Of a stretch of DNA of 64,000 nucleotides, positions 49,446 to 58,683 are shown piece by piece (the first letter of the stretch is position 1; each line of letters opens with the position of its first letter). The DNA lies in contig NZ_JQLL01000001.1 of assembly GCF_000744185.1 (NCBI RefSeq), positions 1,889,001 to 1,953,000 on the forward strand, read 5' to 3'. The position numbers and the translations under genes are program-made. The DNA comes from Carnobacterium funditum DSM 5970 (lineage in GTDB: Bacteria; Bacillota; Bacilli; Lactobacillales; Carnobacteriaceae). The notes under the pieces are model-generated. The model did no database searches. It was not told the DNA's origin and saw only the letters and a program-made list of their open reading frames with translations.

Positions 49446-49649
49446 ATGAGAAAAGAATTAGTGGTAGAAGGTATGAAGTGTGAAGGTTGCGCTAATACGG
49501 TTCAAGAAAGATTTGAAGCAATAGAAGGTGTAGAATCAGTAGAAATAAACTTAGAAAGTAAAAAAGTTAGTGTAGAAAGCAAAATAGAAATTGATAAAGA
49601 AACATTCAAATCTGCTTTGTCAGAAACAAAATATTCTGTAGTCGGATAA
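49446..49649 (+). CDS. copZ2: Second copper chaperone CopZ
   Basis: 67 residues, HMA domain with GMKCEGC. Closely similar to the copZ at 45453. The second copy may serve CopB, the HMA protein or a sensor. AGAGGGGG precedes the ATG. Last plus-strand gene of the core copper cluster. Confidence 0.93.
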   Translation: MRKELVVEGMKCEGCANTVQERFEAIEGVESVEINLESKKVSVESKIEIDKETFKSALSETKYSVVG

Positions 49650-50008
49650 GAAAAAAATTGACGCTACTATTTTCTGAAAAAAATACTTTTATCTTTTTAA
49701 ATCTAACGTAATTTGAACAAGAAAGGGATATGTGAGATTTTCCATAGACTTAGTTGTTGTGACTTTAGTGCTAGTGGACATTCTTTCATATCTCTATTTT
49801 TTGTATAAAAATAGGTGTGAGTGATTTTATATCACCAACACCTAGAGTATCTAATTTTTTCGAAATACGTTGAGTACCTTAAAATAGTACATAAGGATCA
49901 AGACAGTGGTATGAGGGTAAGGTAGCCGTACTTAGTTATGAAAGTTTACCTACAGTAAAGTTTGTAATAGTAAAGAAAAAATATTAAGGTAAACAACCTT
50001 TTGTATTC
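49650..50008. other. Intergenic region between copZ2 and lit-type gene
   Basis: 359 bases. A strong hairpin at 49813-49843 (AGGTGT/ACACCT outer, GTGAT/ATCAC inner) probably ends the copper operon. The rest shows no gene. Confidence 0.5.
49813..49843. terminator. Hairpin after the copper operon
   Basis: AGGTGTGAGTGAT pairs with ATCACCAACACCT (GA/CA internal mismatch) around five bases. A short T-rich stretch follows about ten bases later. Confidence 0.6.
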
Positions 50009-50644
50009 TTATTTTTGTTGTAATCCAGCTCTCTTTGAAATCAAATACCCGATTATAAAGAATACCTCGAATAATCCAAATGCTAATATAAAACTATGCA
50101 TAAAAAAAACTTCGGGTAAGGCTAGTATAATTGGATCGGTGCTAGCATTGAACAACCAAGCATCATTGTTAAAAGATACTTTGTGGAACAAGACAAATAG
50201 TGTATCAAAATTAACAAATAAAGTGATAATCAGTAGCGGTGTTATCAATGATCCCCATCGAAAGAAACGACTAATTTTCCAAATGATGCTTCTTTTTTTC
50301 AGGTAGCTTAGAAATAAAAATGATCCTATCCCAGAGAACAATAAAATAATATAATCAAGTAGAAATAACTTTTTCACTTCGGAAAAATGAAAAAGGCCTT
50401 TTTTGGAACTTGGAAAGTTAGGCATTTCAAGTTCTGTTATCCAAGGAATAGTTAAGTAATTTAATAGGATACTGTAATTCTTTAATAGGATCTCTTTTGT
50501 CATTTCAATTCTATTGGCTATATTCAAATACTCAATATCAAATACGTATAGCGGCATAAAACTTATAGTAATGGCAATTGACACCGAAAGAACGAAAAAG
50601 AATAGACAAATGAATCCCAACAAGTATATGGCTTTTGATTTCAT
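50009..50644 (-). CDS. lit: Lipoprotein intramolecular transacylase Lit-type membrane protein (DUF1461/TIGR01906)
   Basis: 211 residues, about four membrane helices with an extracellular loop. Family features: LFHFSEVKKLFL after the first loop and VLFHKVSFNNDAWLFNASTDPIILALPEVFFMH, with conserved His, Asn/Asp and Pro-Glu. Lit moves an acyl chain within the lipoprotein N-terminal diacylglyceryl-cysteine, giving the lyso form. Copper-linked lit2 copies are known from mobile elements of Listeria and relatives. Its place in this copper island fits that. It follows a Met/His-rich peptide gene on the minus strand. Confidence 0.87.
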   Translation of the reverse strand: MKSKAIYLLGFICLFFFVLSVSIAITISFMPLYVFDIEYLNIANRIEMTKEILLKNYSILLNYLTIPWITELEMPNFPSSKKGLFHFSEVKKLFLLDYIILLFSGIGSFLFLSYLKKRSIIWKISRFFRWGSLITPLLIITLFVNFDTLFVLFHKVSFNNDAWLFNASTDPIILALPEVFFMHSFILAFGLFEVFFIIGYLISKRAGLQQK

Positions 50645-50665
50645 GATTGTTATCCCTCGTATCCG

Positions 50666-50863
50666 CTATCTATTTAGTTTAGATTTTATTGTATGCAGTT
50701 CTTCTCTTAATTCTTTGTTCTCTGTTTTTAATAGTTCTAAATCCTCTGAAGAGTTCTCATCATGAACCTGTTTTTTTCCGTGACCTCCGTGCATACCAGG
50801 CATCATAAACATCATTAATCCGTGTCCAACAAACATAATGATAAAAAATAAAATAAGTTCCAT
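50666..50863 (-). CDS. Met/His-rich small membrane protein with coiled coil
   Basis: 65 residues. One helix (MELILFFIIMFVGHGLMMFMM), then PGMHGGHGKKQVH rich in Met and His, and a C-terminal coiled coil (EDLELLKTENKELREELHTIKSKL). The Met/His cluster could bind copper at the membrane. The start is the second ATG because GAGAGG abuts the first. It lies 21 bases upstream of lit and is probably cotranscribed. Family not recognised. Confidence 0.7.
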   Translation of the reverse strand: MELILFFIIMFVGHGLMMFMMPGMHGGHGKKQVHDENSSEDLELLKTENKELREELHTIKSKLNR

Positions 50864-50890
50864 TAAAATCATCCTCTCTTTTCTCTGTAC

Positions 50891-52325
50891 CTAAGTTAAT
50901 TTAGTGTTAAAGTAGTCTACTAATTCATTATCTGATGTAACTGGATAATGAAATACCGTTGGATAGTTTTCGTGTCCCATACCCATTAAAACAATGAAAT
51001 CTCCAGCTTGTGCATCTTTTAATGCTTTTTCAAACGCCATTGTCCGATCCATATCAATAACAATTGGCTCATTAGAAAATAAAGAGTCAACAATATCTGT
51101 TGTTTCTTTTTTTAGTTGATTCATAAGAACCCCATGCAATTCGTCTGTGGTGAGATAAACCTTTTTACTTCACAAGAGTGCCTTTTCTAAAATGAATGGA
51201 CGTTTTGTTTTATCCCGTTTTCCTGTGAAGCCGAATATGCTAGATATATTGCCATTCGTTGTTAGTCTAGCAAGCGTTCGTAAACAGCTGTCTACTGACT
51301 CAGAAGTATGTGCATAATCGATAACGACTCCAATATTGTTAGGTAGTATATAGTGTTCAAATCTATCATGGACACCTTTAGAGTCTTTTAAATAGGTATT
51401 AACAGAATTAATCGGTACGCCCAATTGTTGAACAGTTGCAATAGCCATTAAAAGATTTTTAACGTTGTGGTTTCCTGGTAATGGAGAAATGATGTTAATG
51501 AATGTGTCATTTTCTTTTATCATAAAACCTTGTCCAGAGGAACTATCCGAGTAAACTCTAAAGGTACTTTTTATGTTACAACCAATTCTAATACTTTTTT
51601 TATTCTCTTGGGCTAAATTTTTTAATGATTTCCCCCCAAGAGGTGTCTCCTTGAACAATACTTATTCTTTCAGATCTCGATTTGGTAAATAGAAGAGACT
51701 TAGCTTGGAAATAATTGTCCATAGTTCCATGGTAATCGAGATGATCTTTTTGTAAATTAGTAAATAATGTAAAATCAAATGGAATATTATGCATCCTTTT
51801 TCGGACTAATCCATGGGATGAAACCTCCATTAAACTGACTAAATAAATTATAAAGTTTGCTCACACTGGGCGTTGTATTGAAAGAAGCTGGAAATATACC
51901 ATTAATTTCATATCCTATCGTTCCGATTATGCCAACTTTATACCCGTGTGTTTCTAAAAAATGTTTTATAAAATAAGTAATAGTTGTTTTTCCGTTTGTA
52001 CCGGTAACGCCTATTATTTTTTGTTCTTAAATGGGTCTTGACAGAATGCATATAACAACTCTCCCAAAGCTTCTCTGCTATTATCTACTTGAATATAGGG
52101 AACGGATAGATTCTTTAGGTCATGTTCTCCAACAATTAAGCTGGCTCCTTTATTGATACTATTCTGTATAAATTCGTGTCCATCTTGATCATTTCCTGAA
52201 ATGACAACAAAAACACTACCTGGGAGAACGTAGTTAGAATTTTCGATAATTCCTGTAATTTCAATATTTAATTTATACGTATGCAAGCTGATATTCAGGT
52301 ATTGGATAAGATCTATTAACTTCAT
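50891..52325 (-). pseudogene. Decayed murE-like Mur ligase
   Basis: UDP-MurNAc-peptide ligase broken into pieces. Reading minus from 52325: N-terminal domain to about 52014, then an A-run frameshift, the ATP loop GVTGTNGKTT near 51990, a second shift, [12 protein letters not shown] (51830), another frameshift around 51600-51660, GNHNVKNLLMAIATVQQ, VIDYAHTSESVDSCLRTL and FGFTGKRDKTKRP, an in-frame TGA at 51170-51172, and a C-terminal part with GMGHENYP. So at least three frameshifts and one stop. It would be a second murE copy for peptidoglycan precursor synthesis, now inactive. Confidence 0.85.
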
Positions 52326-52619
52326 TTCAACATCCTCTCATGATTTGGCTGGTTTCTTCAATCTTTTAACTTGAAACTGTTATTTTGTTCTATGTTACAG
52401 TTAATATTTATGAGGAGTACCTGGGATACAAATTTGTAAGTGGAGAATACTTTTCGCACCAAAGATGTGGCGGTTTGCTATGATAAAATAGACCTACCAA
52501 GCGGGTAAAAACTCCTATAATGTAATTGACTTGGTTTTTTGAATGTTAAGCTATTTTTTCTTAACAATTACAAGATAACAGATTATTATGTAGAAATTAT
52601 GTAGAGATAATATTTAGAC
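52326..52619. other. Divergent intergenic region
   Basis: Between the decayed murE-like gene and the M23 locus. AACTGT and ACAGTT near 52374 and 52395 form a spaced inverted repeat upstream of the murE-like gene. No gene or RNA motif recognised. Confidence 0.35.
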
Positions 52620-52655
52620 TAACTACATAAAATCCACACAATTGAGATGTATAGT
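52620..52655 (+). promoter_or_regulatory. Repeat-activated promoter of the M23-lgt locus
   Basis: 11-bp units TAACTACATAA (52620-52630) and AATCCACACAA (52631-52641), then 8 bases and the -10 TATAGT at 52650-52655. The units and spacer nearly match the promoter at 8612-8654 on the other strand. No clear -35. Confidence 0.75.
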
Positions 52656-52728
52656 AATAAAGGAGCAAGTCAGTTAGTAACATTTTTACCAAGATAAACT
52701 ATTCTATGACCATAATAAGGAGGACCAC

Positions 52729-53965
52729 ATGCAAAAAAAATATTAACTGGTGTGTTTGTTGCTGCTTTAATGGTAAATTCAATTTATCTACATACTACAG
52801 TAAAAGAAGAAACGACAGAAGAATTAGAACAGAAAAAACAAGATTTCGAATCGCAGTCAACTAGTATAAACGGTAGTATTCAAGAAAAGGAAGATAACCT
52901 AAACCGTTTAAAGGAGAAAAAGAAACACTTACGAGTGAAATAAAACAATTACAGGTAGAAATTGATGAATTTGTTCTACAATTACAAAAAGAAGAAGGGA
53001 AATTTGAGAATTCAAAAATTAAGATTGAAAAAATACAAAAAGAAATTAATTAGTTGAAAGAATTAATTTTACAACGTGAAAAAAAGTTGAAAACTCAAGC
53101 CCGCGCAATACAGACAGATGGTAACGTCGCCGATCTAGTAGATGTTGTATTTTCTTCTGAAATCCAACTGATTTGATTGGTCGTATGGACATTGTCAAAC
53201 AATTGATAACGGCTAATAAAGAAATTGTTAGTGTTCAAGAAAATAATGAAAAGCTTCTGGAAAAAAATGAAAAAATAGCAGAAGAAGAGAAATTGATAAT
53301 TCTAAAACTAAAAGGTACTATTGAAATAAATAAAAGTAATCTTGTAGCTCAAAAATCAGAACTAGATGATAAAATCATCAAAGTCGCTGCTGCTTACAAC
53401 ATGACAGCGAGTGAAAAAGAGTCATTTGTGAAAGAGCAACAAGCAATAGCTACTCAAACTAGTATATTATCAGATGAATTAGAAGGAAAACGTCAGAAAA
53501 TTATTGAAGAAGAAGAGGAAAGCGTGGTCGCGAGTAAGCAAGAAGTTCTCGTTGCTCCTAAAAGTCCTTCACCTACTGGAAAGCCAGTTGGAGTGAATAA
53601 TTCTGGATTTATGCGACCAAGCAATGATTATACGACCTCACCATTTGGTTATCGGATTCACCCAATCACTGGAGAACGTAAGTTGCATGGAGGAATTGAC
53701 TTTGCTGGAAGTGGGACTGTGTTGGTAGCTGGCTATCATAGTTCATGGGGATACTACGTAAAAATAGACCATGAGAATGGGTTGCAAACTCTTTTATGCC
53801 CATATGAAGGCTGGTAGTTTGTTAGTTTCTCCCGGGCAAATAGTATCAAAAGGTCAGCAGATAGGAACAATGGGGACAACAGGTGACTCCACAGGTGCTC
53901 ACTTACATTTTGAAATTTATAAAAATAACACGCAAGTAGATCCTGCGCCTTACTTAGGCATATAG
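52729..53965 (+). pseudogene. Decayed PcsB/EnvC-type M23 peptidase with coiled coil
   Basis: Secreted murein hydrolase remnant. ATG 52729 follows AAGGAGG. A frameshift in an eight-A run near 52740 separates it from a signal-peptide-like start (ILTGVFVAALMVNS). A long coiled coil follows, with a frameshift near 52915, an in-frame TAG at about 53052 and another frameshift near 53165. The M23 domain has HPITGERKLHGGIDFAG and AHLHFEIYKN but is split again near 53800 and appears to lack about ten residues after GIDFAGS. Inactive as read. It shares a repeat promoter and lies upstream of lgt. Confidence 0.85.
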
Positions 53966-54071
53966 GAATAGGATTCGAGTATTTCTCAACTATTATATAG
54001 GTGAACAATTGTAAGTGAATTTACCTAGATAGTTGATCAATAGAAAATAGCGATTAGAAGGAGATTAAAAG

Positions 54072-54899
54072 ATGAATATACTACTTGGTGAAATTAATCC
54101 TATAGCTATCTCAGTTGGACCGATTCAAATCTACTGGTATGGTATTATTATTGCCATAGCGATGCTTGTGGCCATCTCTTTGGCTATAGGAGAAGGAAAA
54201 AAGAGAGGGCTCTCAGAGGATGCGATTATTGATATATCTTTATGGGCTATTCCAATTGGTTTTGTAGGTGCTCGTTTTTATTATGTTTTATTCGAATTAG
54301 ATTATTATCTGCAAAATCCAAACGAAATCTTAGCTATCTGGAATGGCGGAATTGCAATTTATGGTGGTTTAATTGCAGGTGGACTTACTATGTACATCTA
54401 TACAAAGAAAAATGGGATTTCTTTAGCTCTTCTATTAGATGTTTTAGCACCTAATGTACTATTGGCTCAATCTATTGGCCGTTGGGGAAACTTTATGAAC
54501 CAAGAGGCACACGGGGGGCCTGTAAGCCGTCAATTTTTAGAAAATCTCTATTTACCTGAAATCATCATCAAACAAATGGAGATCAATGGTATTTACTACC
54601 ATCCTACATTCTTGTATGAGTCTTTATGGAGCTTATTGGGCTTTTTCCTGCTCATCGTTCTACGAAATCGAAAAAAATTGTTGCGCCAAGGAGAAGTAGC
54701 TTTAAGTTACATACTCTGGTATTCAATGGGAAGATTTTTTATTGAAGGAATGAGAACCGATAGCTTATGGATTGGAGAATTTATCCGAGTGTCGCAGATA
54801 CTATCACTTGTTTTATTTGTTGGAGCTATCGTTACATGGTATGTTCGCAGACAAGATTATCCTCCAAAACCTTATTATCTAGAAGGAGAAGCTAATTAA
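54072..54899 (+). CDS. lgt: Prolipoprotein diacylglyceryl transferase
   Basis: 275 residues, about seven membrane helices. Transfers diacylglyceryl from phosphatidylglycerol to the lipobox cysteine. Family motifs: GPIQIYWYGIIIA, WNGGIAIYGGLIAG and the signature SIGRWGNFMNQEAHGG, then YHPTFLYESLW and GRFFIEGMRTDSL. AGAAGGAG precedes the ATG. In the chromosome lgt normally sits with hprK, so this is likely an accessory copy. Together with the Lit-type gene it suggests control of lipoprotein acylation. Confidence 0.93.
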   Translation: MNILLGEINPIAISVGPIQIYWYGIIIAIAMLVAISLAIGEGKKRGLSEDAIIDISLWAIPIGFVGARFYYVLFELDYYLQNPNEILAIWNGGIAIYGGLIAGGLTMYIYTKKNGISLALLLDVLAPNVLLAQSIGRWGNFMNQEAHGGPVSRQFLENLYLPEIIIKQMEINGIYYHPTFLYESLWSLLGFFLLIVLRNRKKLLRQGEVALSYILWYSMGRFFIEGMRTDSLWIGEFIRVSQILSLVLFVGAIVTWYVRRQDYPPKPYYLEGEAN

Positions 54900-54959
54900 T
54901 GGTTAGTAAAAATATTGAATCAGATGAAATAATTTAAAAGGAAAGGGGGATAGTCAAGT

Positions 54960-55119
54960 ATGAGTGGTAATTTTTTAATAGATGAGGAATAGAAACTATG
55001 ATGTTTATAGGGATTTTTCAGATAGTATTTCTGATTTGAAAATTCTTCATAAAGAATATACAAAAGGAAACATTTCTTAGAAAGAATATTCAGAAAGAAA
55101 AAAATCTGTAATAAGGTGA
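54960..55119 (+). pseudogene. Decayed SHOCT-domain small protein
   Basis: After lgt, GGGGGA precedes ATG 54960, but that frame closes early. Another frame carries DLKILHKEYTKGNIS, a TAG at 55078-55080, then KEYSERKKSVI and a stop at 55117-55119. This matches the SHOCT motif of the protein at 8195-8425 (LQKEYAKGNISESEYLERK). It was probably the last gene of the M23-lgt operon. Confidence 0.7.
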
Positions 55120-55131
55120 CTATAAATGAAG

Positions 55132-55139
55132 AATATTTA
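55132..55139 (+). repeat. Target-site duplication, left copy
   Basis: AATATTTA directly left of the IS256-family element, repeated at 56508-56515. Eight bases is usual for this family. Confidence 0.8.
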
Positions 55140-56507
55140 GATAAAGTCCATATAATTGTGTAAAAGGAAAAGGGCACATGAAAGCCTCTTTACGGTACAC
55201 TGTTTTTAACCACAAAAACATACCAAGGAGGCAATCATATGACCCAAGTACATTTTACATTGGAAACGGAAGAAATACAAAGCTTAATTGAACATTCGGT
55301 AAAAGACGACACCGCCAAAAGTATTCTCAAGATGGTTTTTCATCAAGTTATGGAACAAGAACGGACAGATTATCTTCAAGTAGACGACTACGAGCGCTCA
55401 GGAAACCGTGTTAGCCAACGGAATGGCTATTATGAAAGAGAGTTAACAACACGTGTTGGAACATTAGATTTAAAGGTCCCACGGACCCGTGACGGAAAAT
55501 TTTCTCCGGATATATTTGAGCGATATCAACGAAACGAGAAAGCCCTGCTGGCTTCAATGGTAGAGATGTACGTTTCTGGCGTCTCTACGCGCAAGGTCTC
55601 TCAAATCGTAGAGGAACTATGCGGAAAGACTGTATCCAAATCATTTGTTTCCAGTCTAACTAAACAGCTTGATCCACTCGTATCTGAATGGCAAAATCGG
55701 ATTCTCTCGGATACGAAGTATCCATTCTTAATGATTGACGTCCTGTATATCAAGGTGCGAGAAGATCATCGTGTTCTTTCTAAAAGTTGCCATATCGCTT
55801 TGGGAATCACTGAAGAAGGCGAGCGTGAGATTATTGGCTTCATGATTCAAAATGGAGAGAGCGTAGAAACATGGACTACATTCTTTGAGTACTTGAAACA
55901 ACGTGGATTGAGCGGAACACAGCTCGTCATTTCAGACGCTCACCCAGGTCTAGTTACGGCTATTCGTCAATCCTTTGCCGGGCTTTCTTGGCAAAGATGT
56001 CAGGTTCATTTCATGAGAAATATCTTAGAAACCATTCCTGAAAAAGAATCTAAGCCCTTTAGAGATTCTTTAAAAGCCGTCTTCAGATTCACCAATATCG
56101 ATTTAGCTAGAGCAGCGAAAGATCAATTACTACAGGCCTATGAGGGCAAGAAAAAATATCAAAAAGCCTGCGAGAAATTAGATAGAGGTTTTGAAGATGC
56201 CTTCCAGTACGCAGTAATGGAGCAGGTCCATTCTCGATTAAAAAGTACCAACTTAATTGAACGACTCAACCAAGAAGTTCGTCGTCGTGAGAAAACCATC
56301 CGTATTTTCCCGAATGTTGCTTCGGCTAACCGATTGGTTGGCGCGGTTCTAATGGATAAGCATGAAGAGTGGATTAGTTCATCCCGCAAATATATCCAGT
56401 TCTAACACAGCTGCAACCTACAAATGAAACAATCCGTTACAAAAAAGACAGCTAATCTTTACTGTGACATTGTGCTAGAACTTTTACACAGGATTATGGA
56501 CTTGACT
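55140..56507 (+). mobile_element. Complete IS256-family insertion sequence (1368 bp)
   Basis: Bounded by the 8-bp duplication AATATTTA. Imperfect terminal inverted repeats: left GATAAAGTCCATATAATTGT-GTAAAAG, right (reverse complement) AGTCAAGTCCATAATCCTGT-GTAAAAG. They resemble the known IS256 end sequence. One intact transposase gene lies inside. The intact gene and exact duplication point to a recent insertion, just after the decayed SHOCT gene. Confidence 0.9.
55239..56405 (+). CDS. IS256-family transposase
   Basis: 388 residues, DDE mutator-type transposase. Acidic triad regions: FLMIDVLYIKV, VISDAHPGL and ERLNQEVRRREKTIRIFPN. The C-x2-H region reads CQVHFMRNILE. N-terminal DNA-binding part includes YERSGNRVSQRNGYYERELTT. 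Intact and preceded by AAGGAGG. Moves the surrounding element by copy-and-paste through a circle. Confidence 0.95.
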   Translation: MTQVHFTLETEEIQSLIEHSVKDDTAKSILKMVFHQVMEQERTDYLQVDDYERSGNRVSQRNGYYERELTTRVGTLDLKVPRTRDGKFSPDIFERYQRNEKALLASMVEMYVSGVSTRKVSQIVEELCGKTVSKSFVSSLTKQLDPLVSEWQNRILSDTKYPFLMIDVLYIKVREDHRVLSKSCHIALGITEEGEREIIGFMIQNGESVETWTTFFEYLKQRGLSGTQLVISDAHPGLVTAIRQSFAGLSWQRCQVHFMRNILETIPEKESKPFRDSLKAVFRFTNIDLARAAKDQLLQAYEGKKKYQKACEKLDRGFEDAFQYAVMEQVHSRLKSTNLIERLNQEVRRREKTIRIFPNVASANRLVGAVLMDKHEEWISSSRKYIQF

Positions 56508-56515
56508 AATATTTA
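56508..56515 (+). repeat. Target-site duplication, right copy
   Basis: AATATTTA directly right of the IS256-family element. Confidence 0.8.
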
Positions 56516-56553
56516 TTGGAGTTAATCTGTTAGTATTGAATGATTAGTACTTA

Positions 56554-56597
56554 TAAAAAAAGTATTGCACTTTTATATAAAGTACAATACTTTTTTT
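56554..56597 (-). terminator. Terminator of the first two-component operon
   Basis: AAAAAAAGTATTGCACTTT facing AAAGTACAATACTTTTTTT, located seven bases past the kinase stop on the minus strand. T or A runs on both sides. Confidence 0.85.
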
Positions 56598-56603
56598 CGA
56601 GTA

Positions 56604-57998
56604 CTATTTTTTGATAGGAAGGATTACAGTAAATATAGAACCTTTTCCATAATCGCTTTGAGCCGTTATAGTTCCTTTATGGGCCTTAATGATACTTTTT
56701 ACAATAGATAAACCAATTCCTTGACTGCTTAAAATATTCTTTCTTGAAGGATCAGACATATAAAATCTCTCAAAAATACGACTGATTTCTTGTGGATGAA
56801 TTCCTTCTCCCGTATCTGCTACAGTCAGTATTGCTTGATTTTTTTTTTTAGAAATCCTCAGTGTTATTTTCCCTTCACTTGGAGTGAATTTAGCAGCATT
56901 TGACAAAATATTTGTAATGAGTTGACTTATTTTGTCCTTATCAGCGGTAATAAAAAGTGACTCCCCATCTAACGAATAAGAAATATCTTTCTTAGCAAAA
57001 AGAGCTTCAAAATTAGAAGATATATTCTTTGAAAGAAGATATAAATCGAAAGATGTTTTATTCAAAATATCCTGGTGACTTTCAATTTCATTAATTTTAT
57101 CAATACTTCCTATAAGTCTGGTGATACGGTTAACCTCATCATAACAATTTTGAAGTCGTTCGTCTGTTATTTCCCATATCCCGTCTATCATAGCTTCCAG
57201 ATTTCCTTTTAATGTTGTTAAAGGTGTTCTGATTTCATGAGCAATATTAGAAGATAATTGGTTTCTTATATCTTGCTGGCTTTCAAGCTGAGCAGAAAGA
57301 TCATTTACAGATAGAATTAGATCATCTATTTCTTTAATATCCGTTTTTTCAGGAGATAAATTCACATAATCTCCTTTAGAAATTTTTTTTGTAAAATTTT
57401 TTACTTCAATTATAGGCCTACTTATTTTTTTTGCAAATAATACAGCAAAACAGGCAGAAAGAACTAAGGTAACCGTAGCTATTATAATAAGGTTATTCTT
57501 CATATCGGCAAGAAAGAAAGCGTCATGTTCTGAATAAGTTGTAGGCCCCATATAACTAAAGAGAACGTTTCCGATTTTTTGTCCACTATTAAATAAAGGA
57601 AAGTTTGTTTTTACAAAGACGTGATCCATCTCTCCCATCATCTTGTCAATATATGGAATACTATCCTGTATTTTTCGTTTATTTGCCAGCTCATCTGAAG
57701 AAGTAGGTCTCCACAGTATTTTTTGTTCATTATCATATACTTTTAATATTATTGAATTGTGTAATGACTGTAAACCTATTTGTTCGAAATCAATAGTATT
57801 TGGCCATTCTCCATTATTTTCATAAAGTTGTTCTAAATCATTGGTATACGCTACCAATTTGGACTCTTGTCTCTCGGCAACATATTTAGCAAAATGGTTA
57901 TCTAATAAGATTAACGTCATCATACTAAATGCACCAATTATGATGAAAGAAACAGAAACGAATGAGAATATAAACTGCCACTTAATTGTACGATTCAT
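56604..57998 (-). CDS. Sensor histidine kinase 1 (OmpR-system partner)
   Basis: 464 residues. Helix (about 10-33), extracellular domain (34-167), second helix (168-190), HAMP, then H-box NIAHEIRTPLTTLKGN, N-box NILSNAAKFTPSEGKI, G1 VADTGEGIHPQEI and G2 QGIGLSIVKSIIKAH. The sensor part has DKMMGEMDHV, a weak Met/His cluster. The gene overlaps the response regulator by 17 bases, and start 57998 (MNRTIKW) gives the helix at the N-terminus. A CopY-type promoter lies upstream of the pair, so the system is probably made under copper stress. Confidence 0.92.
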   Translation of the reverse strand: MNRTIKWQFIFSFVSVSFIIIGAFSMMTLILLDNHFAKYVAERQESKLVAYTNDLEQLYENNGEWPNTIDFEQIGLQSLHNSIILKVYDNEQKILWRPTSSDELANKRKIQDSIPYIDKMMGEMDHVFVKTNFPLFNSGQKIGNVLFSYMGPTTYSEHDAFFLADMKNNLIIIATVTLVLSACFAVLFAKKISRPIIEVKNFTKKISKGDYVNLSPEKTDIKEIDDLILSVNDLSAQLESQQDIRNQLSSNIAHEIRTPLTTLKGNLEAMIDGIWEITDERLQNCYDEVNRITRLIGSIDKINEIESHQDILNKTSFDLYLLSKNISSNFEALFAKKDISYSLDGESLFITADKDKISQLITNILSNAAKFTPSEGKITLRISKKKNQAILTVADTGEGIHPQEISRIFERFYMSDPSRKNILSSQGIGLSIVKSIIKAHKGTITAQSDYGKGSIFTVILPIKK

Positions 57999-58683
57999 CT
58001 TTTTTACCACCAAATCGATAACCCATGCCATAAACGGTTAAAATAAAATAGGGCTGTCTTGTATTATCTTCAATTTTTTGTCGTAGGTTTTTAATATGGG
58101 AATCAATAATACGATCAAGAACTTCAAATTCAATTCCTTTTACAGTTTCTAATAATTGTTCTCTAGAAAAAATTTGTTTTGGATAGGATGCTAAAAGTGT
58201 CAATAATTCAAATTCAGTAGGAGTCAATATAACCTCCTTCTGAGTTTTTAAAACTTGTTTTTTAGCAGGATAGATTACTAAATTACCTTTGTCAAATGAC
58301 CACTTAGTCTCTGTTACAATAGTCATAGCTGAACGACGCAAGACGGTTTCTACACGGGCTACTAATTCTTTAGGGCTGAAGGGCTTTACCATATAGTCAT
58401 CGGCACCCATCTGGAGACCGCGTAAAATGTCATACTCTGTTGACTTCGCAGTCAACATAATGATAGGAGTGTCAGAAATTTCTCGTATGTTTTGGCAAAT
58501 AACGGCCCCAGATATATCAGGCAGCATGAGATCCAGTACAATTAAATTTGGTTGTACTAATTCAAATTTTTTCATTGCATCTGTACCGTTCGAAGATCGA
58601 AATATCTGATAGTTTTTTGTAGCTAGATAAGCTTCTACTATATCTAGTATTTTGGGTTCATCGTCTACGATTAATATTTTCAA
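57982..58683 (-). CDS. OmpR-family response regulator 1
   Basis: 233 residues. Receiver domain: acidic pair DDE (about 7-9), phospho-Asp in LIVLDLMLPDISG, Lys in MVKPFSPKELV. Winged-helix domain with LTPTEFELLTLLASYPKQIFSREQLLE and a YGMGYRFGG end. Start TTG 58683 is preferred because GGAGG lies 10 bases upstream, inside the alternative ATG 58698 frame. Resembles regulator 2 at 60287. Candidate binder of the 11-bp repeats. Confidence 0.93.
   Translation of the reverse strand: MKILIVDDEPKILDIVEAYLATKNYQIFRSSNGTDAMKKFELVQPNLIVLDLMLPDISGAVICQNIREISDTPIIMLTAKSTEYDILRGLQMGADDYMVKPFSPKELVARVETVLRRSAMTIVTETKWSFDKGNLVIYPAKKQVLKTQKEVILTPTEFELLTLLASYPKQIFSREQLLETVKGIEFEVLDRIIDSHIKNLRQKIEDNTRQPYFILTVYGMGYRFGGKKDESYN

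Noticed and set aside
50001-50306. Plus-strand frame opposite the lit-type gene
   Set aside because: Antisense shadow. The minus strand has the conserved Lit motifs and a proper start.
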